Shown here: positions 49,901 through 58,371 of the stretch, in pieces
How the letters are laid out: every line of letters begins with the position of its first letter
How positions within the stretch are numbered: the stretch's first letter is position 1
From: VKMB-3413 sp041027365
GTDB lineage: Bacteria > Pseudomonadota > Alphaproteobacteria > Rhizobiales > Rhizobiaceae
Assembly (NCBI RefSeq): GCF_041027365.1
Contig: NZ_JBFTEH010000012.1
Coordinates: forward strand, 104,004 to 168,003
Length of the DNA stretch: 64,000 nucleotides
Direction of reading: 5' to 3'
Position numbers and translations under genes: made by a program
Notes under the pieces: model-generated
What the model saw: only the letters and a program-made list of their open reading frames with translations
Told to the model about the DNA's origin: nothing
The model's database searches: none

Positions 49901-50503
49901 GGCGCGGATCGTCTCCAGCGTATCGCCGAAGAAGTCGAGCCGCACCGGCTCCTCCTCGCCGGGCGCGAAGAGGTCGAGGATGCCGCCGCGCACGGCGAAC
50001 TCGCCGCGCTCGCGCACCGTCGCGACCCGCTCGAAGCCGCCGCGCTGCAGCGCCGTGACGATCTGCTCCATCGGCACGCGCCCGCCGGCGGACGCCGCGA
50101 CCGTCTCCTCCGCCAGCACGGCGGCCGGCGGCATCTTCTGCAGCATGGCGTTCGCGGTGGTCAGGATCAGCGCGCGGTGCGGCTCCCTGCGAAGCGCCGA
50201 CAGCGAGGCGAGCGCCGACAGGCGCCGCGCCGCCACCTCGCCGGAGGGACCGACGCGGTCGTAGGGCAGGCAGTCCCAGCCGGGCAGCGTCAGCACCGGC
50301 AGGTCCGGCGCGACGAAGCGCAGCGCGTCCTCCAGCTCGCCCATGCGGTTGCCGTCGCGCATGACGAAGACGACCGGCTTCTTCTTGCCGCGCAGGCGCG
50401 CGATGTCGGCGAGGAGGAAGGCGTCGTAGCCGTCGAGGACGCCGCCGATCTCCAGCCCGCCGCCGCGCTCCAGCGCCTTCTTGAGCTTGTCGGGAACGCT
50501 CAC
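46994..50503 (-). CDS. mfd: Transcription-repair coupling factor Mfd
   Basis: A 1169-residue translocase that removes stalled RNA polymerase from lesions and recruits UvrA. Domains in order: UvrB-homology region (about 1-330, LPVLTLPGWDCLPYDRVGPSGEVAARRL), RNA-polymerase-interacting CarD-like part (NEGDIVVHVDHGIGRFVGLK), helicase motor with Walker A CGDVGFGKTEVALRAAF and DEEQHFGVKHKERLK, TRG region and the C-terminal autoinhibitory domain. The start is GTG at 50503, 3 bases after the sdhE stop, so the two are coupled. Confidence 0.96.
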   Translation of the reverse strand: MSVPDKLKKALERGGGLEIGGVLDGYDAFLLADIARLRGKKKPVVFVMRDGNRMGELEDALRFVAPDLPVLTLPGWDCLPYDRVGPSGEVAARRLSALASLSALRREPHRALILTTANAMLQKMPPAAVLAEETVAASAGGRVPMEQIVTALQRGGFERVATVRERGEFAVRGGILDLFAPGEEEPVRLDFFGDTLETIRAFDPASQRTTKQLKRFELAPVSEVSLTDETISRFRTNYIKRFGAAQREDALYTSISEGKRFSGMEHWLPLFYERLDTLFDYCDGFPIVLDHLAMQSVEERRKTVADHYEARRRAVGAASAETVPYHPVEPDALYLSGDELAAGLAIADPIRLSAYGVTDASGREVVNLDVQRGRNFATERAAGDANVFEAAVAHIAKLRADGRRVVLAAWTEGSRERLAQVMEEHGLGGMKPAENLKQVNEAPKNLVMTAVLGIEAGFETPDLAVVGEQDILGDRLVRRGRRKKRGADFISEVSGLNEGDIVVHVDHGIGRFVGLKTIEAAGAPHDCLELRYQGDDRLFLPVENIELLSRYGGEGSEAMLDKLGGGAWQARKAKLKKRLLDMADGLIKIAAARQMRGAPKLVPPEGLWDEFAARFPYEETEDQLNAIDAVTDDLSLGRPMDRLVCGDVGFGKTEVALRAAFVAAMNGLQVAVVVPTTLLARQHFKTFSERFRGLPLNVAQASRLVTAKELNQTKKGLTEGTVDIVVGTHALLGKGVDFKNLGLLIIDEEQHFGVKHKERLKELKSDVHVLTLSATPIPRTLQLALTGVRELSLITTPPVDRMAVRTFVSPFDPMVVRETLLRERYRGGQSFYVCPRVSDLASVKEFLDTQVPELKVAVAHGQMAAGELDDIMNAFYEGQYDVLLATTIVESGLDIPTANTLIVHRADMFGLAQLYQIRGRVGRSKQRAYALLTLPANKTPTKGADRRLKVLQSLDTLGAGFQLASHDLDQRGAGNLLGDEQSGHIKEVGFELYQQMLEEAVATMKGEEAETDGQWSPQIALGTAVMIPEGYVPDLQLRMTLYRRLADLTDAREIDAFGAELIDRFGPLPTEVEHLLKVVFIKALCRKANIEKLDAGPKGLVVQFRDKSFANPAALVRYIGEQGSAAKIRPDQSIVLIRDWPTPEKRLNGAATIATNLARFVDEGQKQAA

Positions 50504-50506
50504 CGC

Positions 50507-50797
50507 TCAGGCTCCCCAGTCGCCGTTGTGGAAGCTCTTCACGCGGCGGAAGACGGCGGTGTCGTAGTTCTCCGGCACCTCGTCCTCGCCGGTCATCCAG
50601 CGGAAGAGGTCGCGGTCCGGGACCTCCATCAACAGCTCATAATCGGCGAGATCGGCGTCGCTGAGCGTCGCGATCTCGGAATCGGCGAAACGCCCGAGAA
50701 CCAGGTCCATCTCGCGGATGCCCCGGTGCCAGGAATGATAGAGCGCCTTGCGGCGGCGGACGTCGAGATCGCTCGAGGAGCGCTGCATGCCGGTCAT
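50507..50797 (-). CDS. sdhE: Succinate dehydrogenase assembly factor SdhE (DUF339)
   Basis: This 96-residue protein has RRRKALYHSWHRGIREMDLVLG, containing the family RGxxExD-type motif that contacts the flavoprotein subunit SdhA during covalent FAD attachment, then LADYELLMEVPDRDLFRWM. The start at 50797 follows AGGA; an ATG at 50827 is possible. The order recG (divergent), sdhE, mfd is conserved in Hyphomicrobiales. Confidence 0.9.
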   Translation of the reverse strand: MTGMQRSSSDLDVRRRKALYHSWHRGIREMDLVLGRFADSEIATLSDADLADYELLMEVPDRDLFRWMTGEDEVPENYDTAVFRRVKSFHNGDWGA

Positions 50798-51042
50798 GTC
50801 GGTCCTGTCGTGTGGATCGTCACGCATATAGAGACGAACGAGGCGGCTGTCAGCCTTGAGGAGGAGTGCCGAGACCCCCTGCTTCGTTAGGTCTCGGCCC
50901 AGCCCACGCGCGCCGGTGGGGCATCAGAACCTTCTCGGGTGTCGGTCGCACCGATTTCGTGAAGGCGCGGCACCTCGTCCCCCCAACCGACTCCCGACAA
51001 TCCGACGCTTCGCATTCGGCGCAAATGCGGTAAACGAGCCTC

Positions 51043-53145
51043 ATGCGCCCCTCGATCCTCGATCCCCTCTTCGCCGCCGTCACCACGCTGGAAGGCGTCG
51101 GGCCGAAGGTCGCCGGCCTGTTCCAGACGCTCTTGGTGCGGCCGGGCGAGGCGGTGCGGGTGCGCGACCTGTTGTTTCACCTGCCGACCGGGCTGATCGA
51201 CCGGCGCAAGCGCGCCGAGATCGCCACCGCCCCGGAGGGGGCGATCGTCACCCTCACCGTGCGGATCGACCGGCACCAGCCGCCCGGCCGTGCGCAGCGC
51301 TCCGCCCCCTACCGCGTCTTCGCGCAGGACGAGACGGGCGAGATCGCCCTCACCTACTTTCGCGCCCAGGGCGCCTGGCTGGAAAAGCTCCTGCCGGTCG
51401 GCGAGACGATGATCGTCTCCGGCAAGGTCGAATGGTTCAACGGACGCCCGTCCATGGTGCATCCGGATTTCGCCGCGCCGCTCGCCGAGGCCGAGACGCT
51501 GAGCCTCGTCGAGCCGATCTATCCGATGACGGCAGGGCTGTCGGGCAAGGTGCTGCGGAAGGCGATCGGCCAGGCGCTGGAGCGGCTGCCGGGCTTAAGC
51601 GAATGGATCGACCCGACCGTCGCCAGGCGCCAGAGCTTCCCGCCGCTCGCCGAGGCGCTGAAGCGGCTGCACGACCCAGCCGACGCCCTCGACATCGCGC
51701 CGGAAGGCGCGGCGATGCGGCGGCTCGCCTATGACGAGTTCCTGGCGAGCCAGCTGGCGCTCGCCCTGTCGCGCCAGTCGATGCGCACCGTCCGCGGCCG
51801 GGTGATGGGCGGGACCGGCCGCTTCTCGCAGCCGTTGCGCGCCGCCCTGCCCTTCACGCTCACCGAAGCGCAGGAGAGCGCGATTGCCGAGATCGCCGCG
51901 GACATGGCCGCCGAAGACCGCATGCTGCGGCTGCTGCAGGGCGATGTCGGCGCCGGCAAGACGGTGGTGGCGCTGATGGCGATGGCGATCGCGGCCGAAT
52001 CCGGCGCGCAGTCGGCCCTCCTCGCCCCGACCGAGATCCTCGCCCGTCAGCATTATGACGGCCTGTCGAAGCTCTGCGGTGCGGTCGGCCTCCGGATCAC
52101 GCTCCTGACCGGGCGCGACACCGGCCGCGCCCGCTCCGAGAAGCTCGCCGCGCTCGCCGAGGGGACGACCGACATCGTCGTCGGCACGCATGCGCTCTTC
52201 CAGGATGCCGTCGAATATTTCGACCTCGGCCTCGTCGTCGTCGACGAGCAGCACCGCTTCGGCGTCCACCAGCGCCTCAGCCTGACCCGCAAGGGCCGCG
52301 CGGCGGACCTCCTGGTGATGACCGCGACGCCGATCCCGCGCACCCTCGTCCTCTCCGCCTTCGGCGACATGGACGTCTCGCGGCTTTCCGGCAAGCCGGC
52401 GGGCCGCAAGCCGATCACCACCGTCGCCGTGCCGATGGAGCGGCTCGGCGCCATCGTCGAGCGGGCCGGCCAGGCGATCGCGGCGGGCGAGCGCATCTAC
52501 TGGGTCTGTCCGCTGGTCGAGGAGTCGGAGAAGAGCGACCTGATGGCCGCCGAGGAGCGCTGCCGGCAGTTGCGCCAGGTCTTCGGCGACGCCGTCGGCC
52601 TCGTCCACGGGCGGATGAGCGGCGAGGAGAAGGACGCCGCCATGGCCGACTTCAAGGCCGGCCGCACGAGGCTGGTCGTCGCCACCACGGTGATCGAGGT
52701 CGGCGTCGACGTGCCGGACGCCTCGATCATCGTCATCGAGCACGCCGAGCGCTTCGGCCTGTCGCAGCTGCACCAGCTGCGGGGACGCGTCGGGCGCGGC
52801 GACAAGGCCTCCTCCTGCGTCCTCCTCTATCGCGCCCCGCTCGGCGAAACCGCGACCGCCCGCCTCACCGTCATGCGCGAGACCGAGGACGGCTTCCGCA
52901 TCGCCGAGGAGGACCTGAAGCTGCGCGGCGAGGGCGACCTCCTCGGCACCCAGCAGTCCGGCATGCCGTTCTTCCGCATCGCCAGAATGGAGCACCACGC
53001 CGACCTGATGGAGATCGCCCGCGACGACGCGCGGCTGGTGCTGGCGAAGGACCCGGCGCTCACGAGCGAGCGCGGGGAAGCGCTGCGGGTGCTGCTGTAT
53101 CTGATGGGGAAGGACGAGGCGGTAAGGTTGCTCAGGTCGGGGTGA
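51043..53145 (+). CDS. recG: ATP-dependent DNA helicase RecG
   Basis: A 700-residue branch-migration helicase. The N-terminal wedge/OB domain is seen in GPKVAGLFQTLLVRPGEAVR and YRVFAQDETGEIALTYFRAQG. The motor has Walker A LLQGDVGAGKTVVALMAMA, DEQHRFGVHQRL, TATPIPRTLVLSAFGDMD, HGRMSGEEKDAAMADFKAG and QLRGRVGRG. Length is normal. It rescues stalled forks and is divergent from sdhE-mfd. Confidence 0.96.
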   Translation: MRPSILDPLFAAVTTLEGVGPKVAGLFQTLLVRPGEAVRVRDLLFHLPTGLIDRRKRAEIATAPEGAIVTLTVRIDRHQPPGRAQRSAPYRVFAQDETGEIALTYFRAQGAWLEKLLPVGETMIVSGKVEWFNGRPSMVHPDFAAPLAEAETLSLVEPIYPMTAGLSGKVLRKAIGQALERLPGLSEWIDPTVARRQSFPPLAEALKRLHDPADALDIAPEGAAMRRLAYDEFLASQLALALSRQSMRTVRGRVMGGTGRFSQPLRAALPFTLTEAQESAIAEIAADMAAEDRMLRLLQGDVGAGKTVVALMAMAIAAESGAQSALLAPTEILARQHYDGLSKLCGAVGLRITLLTGRDTGRARSEKLAALAEGTTDIVVGTHALFQDAVEYFDLGLVVVDEQHRFGVHQRLSLTRKGRAADLLVMTATPIPRTLVLSAFGDMDVSRLSGKPAGRKPITTVAVPMERLGAIVERAGQAIAAGERIYWVCPLVEESEKSDLMAAEERCRQLRQVFGDAVGLVHGRMSGEEKDAAMADFKAGRTRLVVATTVIEVGVDVPDASIIVIEHAERFGLSQLHQLRGRVGRGDKASSCVLLYRAPLGETATARLTVMRETEDGFRIAEEDLKLRGEGDLLGTQQSGMPFFRIARMEHHADLMEIARDDARLVLAKDPALTSERGEALRVLLYLMGKDEAVRLLRSG

Positions 53146-53250
53146 GGATGGCGCCGCCTTCGGGCATCCTCGGCGCCTGCCATCGCATCGACGCTCGCGC
53201 TCCGATGCGCCCCTTGTAACTCTGTTTCAGCCGCATCTGGTATAGTTCCG

Positions 53251-53325
53251 GTTGCGGTGGCGGACGGGAGACCGGCCCCCCTGAGGGAGGCAGATCCCGC
53301 AACAGAGCACGGATCCCCGTCCGCC
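53251..53325 (+). ncRNA. Candidate IS110 bridge RNA core in the upstream end
   Basis: The non-coding sequence before the IS110 transposase contains two interleaved perfect pairings: GTTGCGG (53251-53257) with CCGCAAC (53297-53303), and GGCGGACGGG (53259-53268) with CCCGTCCGCC (53316-53325). Together they would form a pseudoknot. IS110-group elements encode a structured bridge RNA in exactly this upstream position that pairs with target and donor DNA. RNA ends and the binding loops are not resolved here. Confidence 0.45.
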
Positions 53326-53394
53326 GTTCCATCGAACCCGAACAGTCGCTTGGGCCGCAGAACGCGAAGCCCGCTTGCGCAAGGATGGGATCGG

Positions 53395-54333
53395 ATGGAC
53401 GCTCTGCAGATCGGTATCGACGTCTCCAAGGACCGCCTGGCCGTCGCCACGACCGTACCCTCGCTGGGTCGCTTCAGCGTGCTGCGCGACCCGGATGGAC
53501 TGGCCGACCTGGTGGTCCGCCTTGCCCCGCTGGGGGCGGAACGGATCGTCCTGGAGGCGACCGGCGGCCTGGAGACGGTCGTGGTGGCGGCGCTCGCCGC
53601 GGCCGGGCTGCCCGTGGTGGTGGTCAATCCGGCGCAGGTGCGTGCCTTCGCCCAGGCGCTGGGCCAGCGAGCCAAGACCGATCCGATCGACGCGGCGGTG
53701 ATCGCCCGCTTCGCCGCGGCGACGCGCCCCCCGGTGCGCCCCTTGGCGGATGCCCAGACGGAGGCGCTGGCCGACCTCGTCACGCGGCGCCGCCAGATCG
53801 TCGTCATGATCGCCGCCGAGAACCAGCGGCTGCAACGGGCCTCCAGCCGCATGGCCAAGAGCATCCGGCGTCTGCTGAAGGCGCTGGAGAAGGAGCTCGG
53901 CGACCTCGACCGGGACATCGATGCGAGCATCCGGCGCTCGCCGAACTGGCTGGCCAAGGTCGACCTGCTGACCTCGGTGCCCGGCGTCGGCCCGCAGATT
54001 GCCCGCACTCTGGTGGCCGAACTGCCGGAACTGGGCAGCCTCGACCGCCGGCAGATCGCGGCGCTGGTCGGCCTCGCCCCGTGGACCCGGCAATCCGGCC
54101 GGTGGCGCGGCAAGAGCTTCATCGGCGGTGGCCGGGCGGGCGTGCGATCGGCGCTGTTCATGGGCGCGCTCGTCGCGGCCCGCCACAACCCGGCCCTCAA
54201 AGCCTTCCGAGACCGTCTCATTGCTGCCGGCAAGTCCAGGCTCGTCGCCATCATCGCCGTCGCCAGAAAGCTCATCACCATCCTCAACGCCATCGTCCGG
54301 GACCAGCAACCATGGCGCGATCAAATCGCTTGA
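53395..54333 (+). CDS. IS110-family transposase (DEDD recombinase)
   Basis: A 312-residue transposase. The N-terminal RuvC-like DEDD domain shows IGIDVSKDRLAVAT (first Asp), IVLEATGGLE (Glu) and KTDPIDAAVIARF (Asp pair). The C-terminal domain has TSVPGVGPQIARTL and PWTRQSGRWRGKSFIGGGRAGVRSALF, the site of the catalytic Ser in this family. The gene appears intact. The ATG follows AAGGA. IS110 elements lack terminal inverted repeats, so the element ends are not obvious; it lies between recG and glsA. Confidence 0.93.
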   Translation: MDALQIGIDVSKDRLAVATTVPSLGRFSVLRDPDGLADLVVRLAPLGAERIVLEATGGLETVVVAALAAAGLPVVVVNPAQVRAFAQALGQRAKTDPIDAAVIARFAAATRPPVRPLADAQTEALADLVTRRRQIVVMIAAENQRLQRASSRMAKSIRRLLKALEKELGDLDRDIDASIRRSPNWLAKVDLLTSVPGVGPQIARTLVAELPELGSLDRRQIAALVGLAPWTRQSGRWRGKSFIGGGRAGVRSALFMGALVAARHNPALKAFRDRLIAAGKSRLVAIIAVARKLITILNAIVRDQQPWRDQIA

Positions 54334-54350
54334 CAGCCAAGACAGTCGCC

Positions 54351-54511
54351 CTGCCCTGCCGGGCATCTCCCCCCGCGAGGGGGGGGATCGGCGGGTTTGA
54401 TCCGCCGCCCCTGATGATCGACGGATTTGCGTGCCGACACGTCCAAGATCGGCAACGGCGCCGGCGCAGCATCGATCTCCCCCCTTGCGGGGGAGATGCC
54501 CGGCAGGGCAG
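54351..54511. repeat. Palindromic intergenic repeat with long inverted arms (MITE/RIME-like)
   Basis: Left arm (54351-54389) and right arm (54471-54511) are near-perfect reverse complements of about 38 bases sharing CTGCCCTGCCGGGCATCTCC. Each arm can also fold alone through its C-run and G-run (CTCCCCCCGCGAGGGGGGG on the left). A small internal hairpin CGGCGG...CCGCCG lies between. This sequence type is, from memory, a common scattered repeat in Hyphomicrobiales genomes. It sits between the IS110 element and the glsA ribosome site. Confidence 0.8.
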
Positions 54512-54552
54512 AGGGGGGTGCGCCGAGCGTAGAGTTCCGAGGGAACCGCCCC

Positions 54553-55503
54553 ATGCCCGACCTCCAGTCCACCGTCGACGCCATCGCCGCGGAGATGGCC
54601 GCGCGGCCGGATCGGGGGGATGTCGCGACCTATATTCCGGAACTCGGGCGCGTCGATCCCGGGCAGTTCGGCATCGCGGTGGCGCTGGCCGACGGGAGAG
54701 TCGTGGCGGCGGGGGATGCGGAGATGACGTTCTCGATCCAGAGCGTCTCCAAAGTCTTCACCCTGACGCTGGCGCTGGGTCTTGCCGGCGACCGGCTGTG
54801 GAACCGGGTCGGACGCGAGCCGTCGGGCAGCCGGTTCAACTCGATCGTCCAGCTGGAGCACGAGCGCGGCGTGCCGCGCAATCCGTTCATCAACGCCGGG
54901 GCGATCGTCGTCACCGACCATATCCTCTCCGGCCACCAGCCGAAGGAGGCGCTGGGCGAGATCCTGCGCTTCCTGCGGTTCCTCGCCGGCGACGAGACGA
55001 TCCTCATCGACCGCGCCGTCGCGGCCTCGGAGGAGCGGACCGGCTTCAACAACCGGGCGCTCGCGAACTTCATGAAGGGCAACGGCGTGCTCGACAACCC
55101 TGTCGACCCCGTCCTCGGCGTCTACTTCCACCACTGCGCCATCGCCATGACGGCGCGCCAACTGGCGAAGGCCGGCAGCTTCCTCGCCCATCGCGGCCGG
55201 CATCCGGAGACCGGCTTCTCCGTGGTGACGCCCGAGCGCGCCCGGCGCATCAACGCGATCATGCTGACCTGCGGCCATTATGACGGGTCGGGCGAGTTCG
55301 CCTACCGGGTCGGCCTGCCCGGCAAGAGCGGCGTCGGCGGCGGCATCCTCGCGATCGTACCGGGCAAGGCCTCGATCGCCGTCTGGTCGCCGGGCCTCGA
55401 CGCCGCCGGCAATTCGCATCTCGGCCGCATCGCACTGGAGAAGCTCACCGCCCGCATGGGCTGGTCGATCTTCGGCGGCGAGGGCGACGCGGCTTCGCGC
55501 TGA
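54553..55503 (+). CDS. glsA: Glutaminase
   Basis: A 316-residue serine-dependent beta-lactamase-fold glutaminase that converts glutamine to glutamate and ammonia. MTFSIQSVSKVFTLTLAL carries the catalytic Ser-x-x-Lys; NPFINAGAIVV, FNNRALANFMK and GLPGKSGVGGGI complete the active site. Length fits GlsA. The ATG at 54553 follows GAGGGAA. Its promoter must lie within or beyond the palindromic repeat, so the IS110 insertion just upstream could have changed its expression. Confidence 0.95.
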   Translation: MPDLQSTVDAIAAEMAARPDRGDVATYIPELGRVDPGQFGIAVALADGRVVAAGDAEMTFSIQSVSKVFTLTLALGLAGDRLWNRVGREPSGSRFNSIVQLEHERGVPRNPFINAGAIVVTDHILSGHQPKEALGEILRFLRFLAGDETILIDRAVAASEERTGFNNRALANFMKGNGVLDNPVDPVLGVYFHHCAIAMTARQLAKAGSFLAHRGRHPETGFSVVTPERARRINAIMLTCGHYDGSGEFAYRVGLPGKSGVGGGILAIVPGKASIAVWSPGLDAAGNSHLGRIALEKLTARMGWSIFGGEGDAASR

Positions 55504-55533
55504 GGTCCGGCCGGTCGAGGCTCGGCCGGCGCC

Positions 55534-56229
55534 CTACTCCACCGGCTCCGGCTGCCGGCTGTCGCGTGCCAGGCGTTCCTCGACCGCCCGCGACGCGGCG
55601 GCAGGCGACATCGGCGGCGCCTCGTCCTGCGAGACGAGGCCGGCCGAGACGACCAGCTTCAGCGCGGACTCGATGCTCATGTCGAGCATCCGGAGTTCCT
55701 CGCGCGGCACGTACATCAGGAATCCTGAGGTCGGGTTCGGCGTCGGCGGCAGGAAGACCGCCACCATCTCCTCGCCCTGATCCGACAGCACCGAGGCGAT
55801 TTCGCCGCGGGCGGTCGTCGCGACGAAGACCACGCACCAGACGCCCTTGCGCGGATATTCCATCAGCGCCGCCTGCTTGAAGGAGGACGAGCGGTCGGCG
55901 AGGATCGTCTCGAATATCTGCTTCAGCGCCGTATAGACCGAGCGCACCAGCGGCATGCGGCCGAGCAGGCCCTCGCCCCAGCCGAAGATCGTGCGGCCGA
56001 TGATGTTGGCGGTGAGGAGGCCGATCAGCGTGATCAGCACCAGCGCGAAGATCAGGCCGAAGCCCGGCACGGCGAAGGGCAGATAGGAATCCGGCCAGTA
56101 GCGCGGCGGGATGTAGGGCTGCACCCAGCTATCGACCCAGCCCATGAAGGACCAGGTGATCCACACGGTGATCGCCAGCGGCGCCGTGACGATCAGACCC
56201 GTCAGGAAGTAGTTGCGAAGCCGCATCAT
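55534..56229 (-). CDS. DUF502 membrane protein
   Basis: A 231-residue protein with two N-terminal membrane helices (YFLTGLIVTAPLAITVWITW and PGFGLIFALVLITLIGLLTAN), followed by GRMPLVRSVYTALKQIFETI and a soluble part with VFLPPTPNPTSGFLMYVPRE, the DUF502 signature. Its function is unknown. It converges on glsA, 30 bp away, with an inverted repeat CCGGCCG...CGGCCGG between them. Confidence 0.9.
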   Translation of the reverse strand: MMRLRNYFLTGLIVTAPLAITVWITWSFMGWVDSWVQPYIPPRYWPDSYLPFAVPGFGLIFALVLITLIGLLTANIIGRTIFGWGEGLLGRMPLVRSVYTALKQIFETILADRSSSFKQAALMEYPRKGVWCVVFVATTARGEIASVLSDQGEEMVAVFLPPTPNPTSGFLMYVPREELRMLDMSIESALKLVVSAGLVSQDEAPPMSPAAASRAVEERLARDSRQPEPVE

Positions 56230-56445
56230 CGCGAAGCCGATCCTTCAACGCCTCCGGGCGGGCCGCGCCCCGGCCGCACCACGATCCCGCCGTTCCTGCG
56301 CCGTGGCCGATCCTTCCGGACGAGCGCTTCCCGTCTTGCCGGATCAGGTGCGGGCGCGCCGCGAAACAGCGCTCCCCGGCGGCCGGAGAATCGTTCCCCG
56401 GCATGGCATTTGCAAGACGATTTTCCGCAATTGCGAAACGAGCGG

Positions 56446-58272
56446 TTATTCCACCGTCACCGACTTCGCCAGATTGCGCGGCTGGTCGACGTCCGTGCCC
56501 ATCTGGATCGCCGTGTGGTACGCGAGGAGCTGCAGCGGGATGGTGTAGATCATCGGCGTCAGGATCTCCGCCATCTGCGGCAGGACGATGCAGCGCGAGC
56601 CCTCAACAGGTCCGTTCGCAGCCCCGGCCGCGTCGGTCAGGAGCACGATCTCGCCGCCGCGCGCCGCCACCTCCTGGACGTTGGAGATGGTCTTCTCGAA
56701 GCTGCGGTCGTGCGGCGCGATGACGACGACGGGCATGGTCTCGTCGATCAGCGCGATCGGCCCGTGCTTCAGTTCGCCCGCCGCATAACCTTCCGCGTGT
56801 ATATAGCTGATTTCCTTCAGCTTCAGCGCGCCCTCCATGGCCAGCGGGAAAGAGAAGCCGCGGCCGAGGAACAGCGCGTGACGCTTCGTCGCCATCTCGC
56901 GCGACAGCGCCTCGATCCGCGCCTCCGTGTGGATCGCCTCGCGCGCCAGCCGCGGCGCCTCGGCGAGCGCGCGGGTCAGTTCCAGTTCCTCCTCCGCGCC
57001 GATCACGCCGCGGTCGACGCCGGCGCGCACGGCCAGGCTCGCGAGCGCCATCAGCTGGCAGGTGAACGCCTTGGTCGAGGCGACGCCGATCTCGGGGCCG
57101 GCGAGCGTCGGCAGGACGACATCCGCCTCGCGCGCCATGGTCGAGCCCTGAACGTTGACGACGACGGCGGTCTTCAGCCCCTGGCTCTTGGCGTAGCGCA
57201 GCGAGGCCAGCGTATCGGCCGTCTCGCCCGACTGCGACACGAAGATCGCGAGGTCCACGTCGCCGAGCGGGCTCTCGCGGTAGCGGAACTCCGAGGCGAC
57301 GTCGAGATCGCAGGGGATGCGGGCATAACGCTCGAAGAAATAGCGCCCGACCAGCGCGGCGTAGTAGCCGGTGCCGCAGGCCGACAGCGCGATGCGGCGA
57401 ATGTCGGCGAAGTCGAGCGTCTGGCCTTCGGGGATGCGGGTCCTGCCGCTGGTCATGTCGACGAAGGCGCCGAGCGTGTGGGAGAGGACCTCCGGCTGCT
57501 CGTAGATCTCCTTCTGCATGAAGTGGCGGTAATTGCCCTTGTCGACATAGTGCGCCTTGCCGCCGGCCCGGATCACCGGCCGCTCCACCGGCCGGCCGGA
57601 AGCGTCGAAGATCTCGGCGTCCTGCCCGGTCAGCACCACCCAGTCGCCGTCCTCGAGATAGCGGACCTCGTCGGTGAAGGGCGACAGGGCGATCGCGTCC
57701 GAGCCGAGGAACATCTCGCCCTCGCCGGCCCCGATCGCGAGCGGCGGACCGTTGCGCGCCCCCATCACCGTCCCCGGCAGATCCTCGAAGATCACCGCCA
57801 GCGCATAGGCGCCGGCCACCCGCTCGAGCATCGTCTGCATGGCATGGCGATGCGAGAGCCCGTCTCTGCGCAGCTTGGCGAGCAGGCGGACGACGACCTC
57901 GGTATCGGTCTGGGATTCGAACACCGCGCCGTCGGCGACGAGCGCGCGCTTGATCTCGGCGAAGTTCTCGATGATGCCGTTGTGGACGACGCCGATGCCG
58001 TCCGCGAAATGCGGATGGGCGTTGCCCTCGGTGGGTGCGCCATGCGTCGCCCAGCGGGTATGGCCGATGCCGGTCGTGCCGGAACGCGGCTCGGCCTTCA
58101 GCTTCTTCTGCAGGTTGACGAGCTTGCCCTCGGCCCGCAGGCGCGTCAGCCGGCCGTCCTCGATCGTCGCGATGCCAGCCGAATCATAGCCGCGGTATTC
58201 CAGCCGCTTCAGCGCGTCGACCAGGCGGTCGGCGACCGGTTCGTGGCTGATGATGCCGATGATTCCGCACAT
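56446..58272 (-). CDS. glmS: Glucosamine-6-phosphate synthase (isomerizing)
   Basis: A 608-residue enzyme making glucosamine-6-phosphate from fructose-6-phosphate and glutamine for cell-wall synthesis. Cys2 (MCGIIGI) is the amidotransferase nucleophile; TGIGHTRWATHG and GVVHNGIIENF form the glutamine site. Two SIS domains follow (ACGTGYYAALVGRYFFE, VSQSGETADTL; GRGFSFPLAMEGALKLKEIS). It ends PRNLAKSVTVE as usual. It follows glmU by 99 bp on the same strand; no glmS ribozyme is seen. Confidence 0.97.
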   Translation of the reverse strand: MCGIIGIISHEPVADRLVDALKRLEYRGYDSAGIATIEDGRLTRLRAEGKLVNLQKKLKAEPRSGTTGIGHTRWATHGAPTEGNAHPHFADGIGVVHNGIIENFAEIKRALVADGAVFESQTDTEVVVRLLAKLRRDGLSHRHAMQTMLERVAGAYALAVIFEDLPGTVMGARNGPPLAIGAGEGEMFLGSDAIALSPFTDEVRYLEDGDWVVLTGQDAEIFDASGRPVERPVIRAGGKAHYVDKGNYRHFMQKEIYEQPEVLSHTLGAFVDMTSGRTRIPEGQTLDFADIRRIALSACGTGYYAALVGRYFFERYARIPCDLDVASEFRYRESPLGDVDLAIFVSQSGETADTLASLRYAKSQGLKTAVVVNVQGSTMAREADVVLPTLAGPEIGVASTKAFTCQLMALASLAVRAGVDRGVIGAEEELELTRALAEAPRLAREAIHTEARIEALSREMATKRHALFLGRGFSFPLAMEGALKLKEISYIHAEGYAAGELKHGPIALIDETMPVVVIAPHDRSFEKTISNVQEVAARGGEIVLLTDAAGAANGPVEGSRCIVLPQMAEILTPMIYTIPLQLLAYHTAIQMGTDVDQPRNLAKSVTVE

Positions 58273-58371
58273 GGAAGGGTCCCCGTTCGTCGGGCGATCT
58301 TGCCCCTGTCAGATTGGCGCGACCTTAACGGCCGTGAGGCGGGGACGGGAATAACGTTTGGTGACGCGAAA

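Larger units (their letters stand above)
53146..54350 (+). mobile_element. IS110-family insertion sequence (approximate ends)
   Basis: The span covers the intact transposase, about 250 bases of structured upstream DNA after recG, and the few bases before the palindromic repeat on the right. Exact ends cannot be set because the family lacks terminal inverted repeats and usually makes no target duplication. The right side abuts a repetitive palindrome, and repetitive palindromes are known IS110 targets. Confidence 0.6.

Noticed and set aside
58273..58371. glmS ribozyme/riboswitch upstream of glmS
   Set aside because: Only 99 bases separate glmU and glmS and no ribozyme-like core is visible; that element belongs mainly to Firmicutes.
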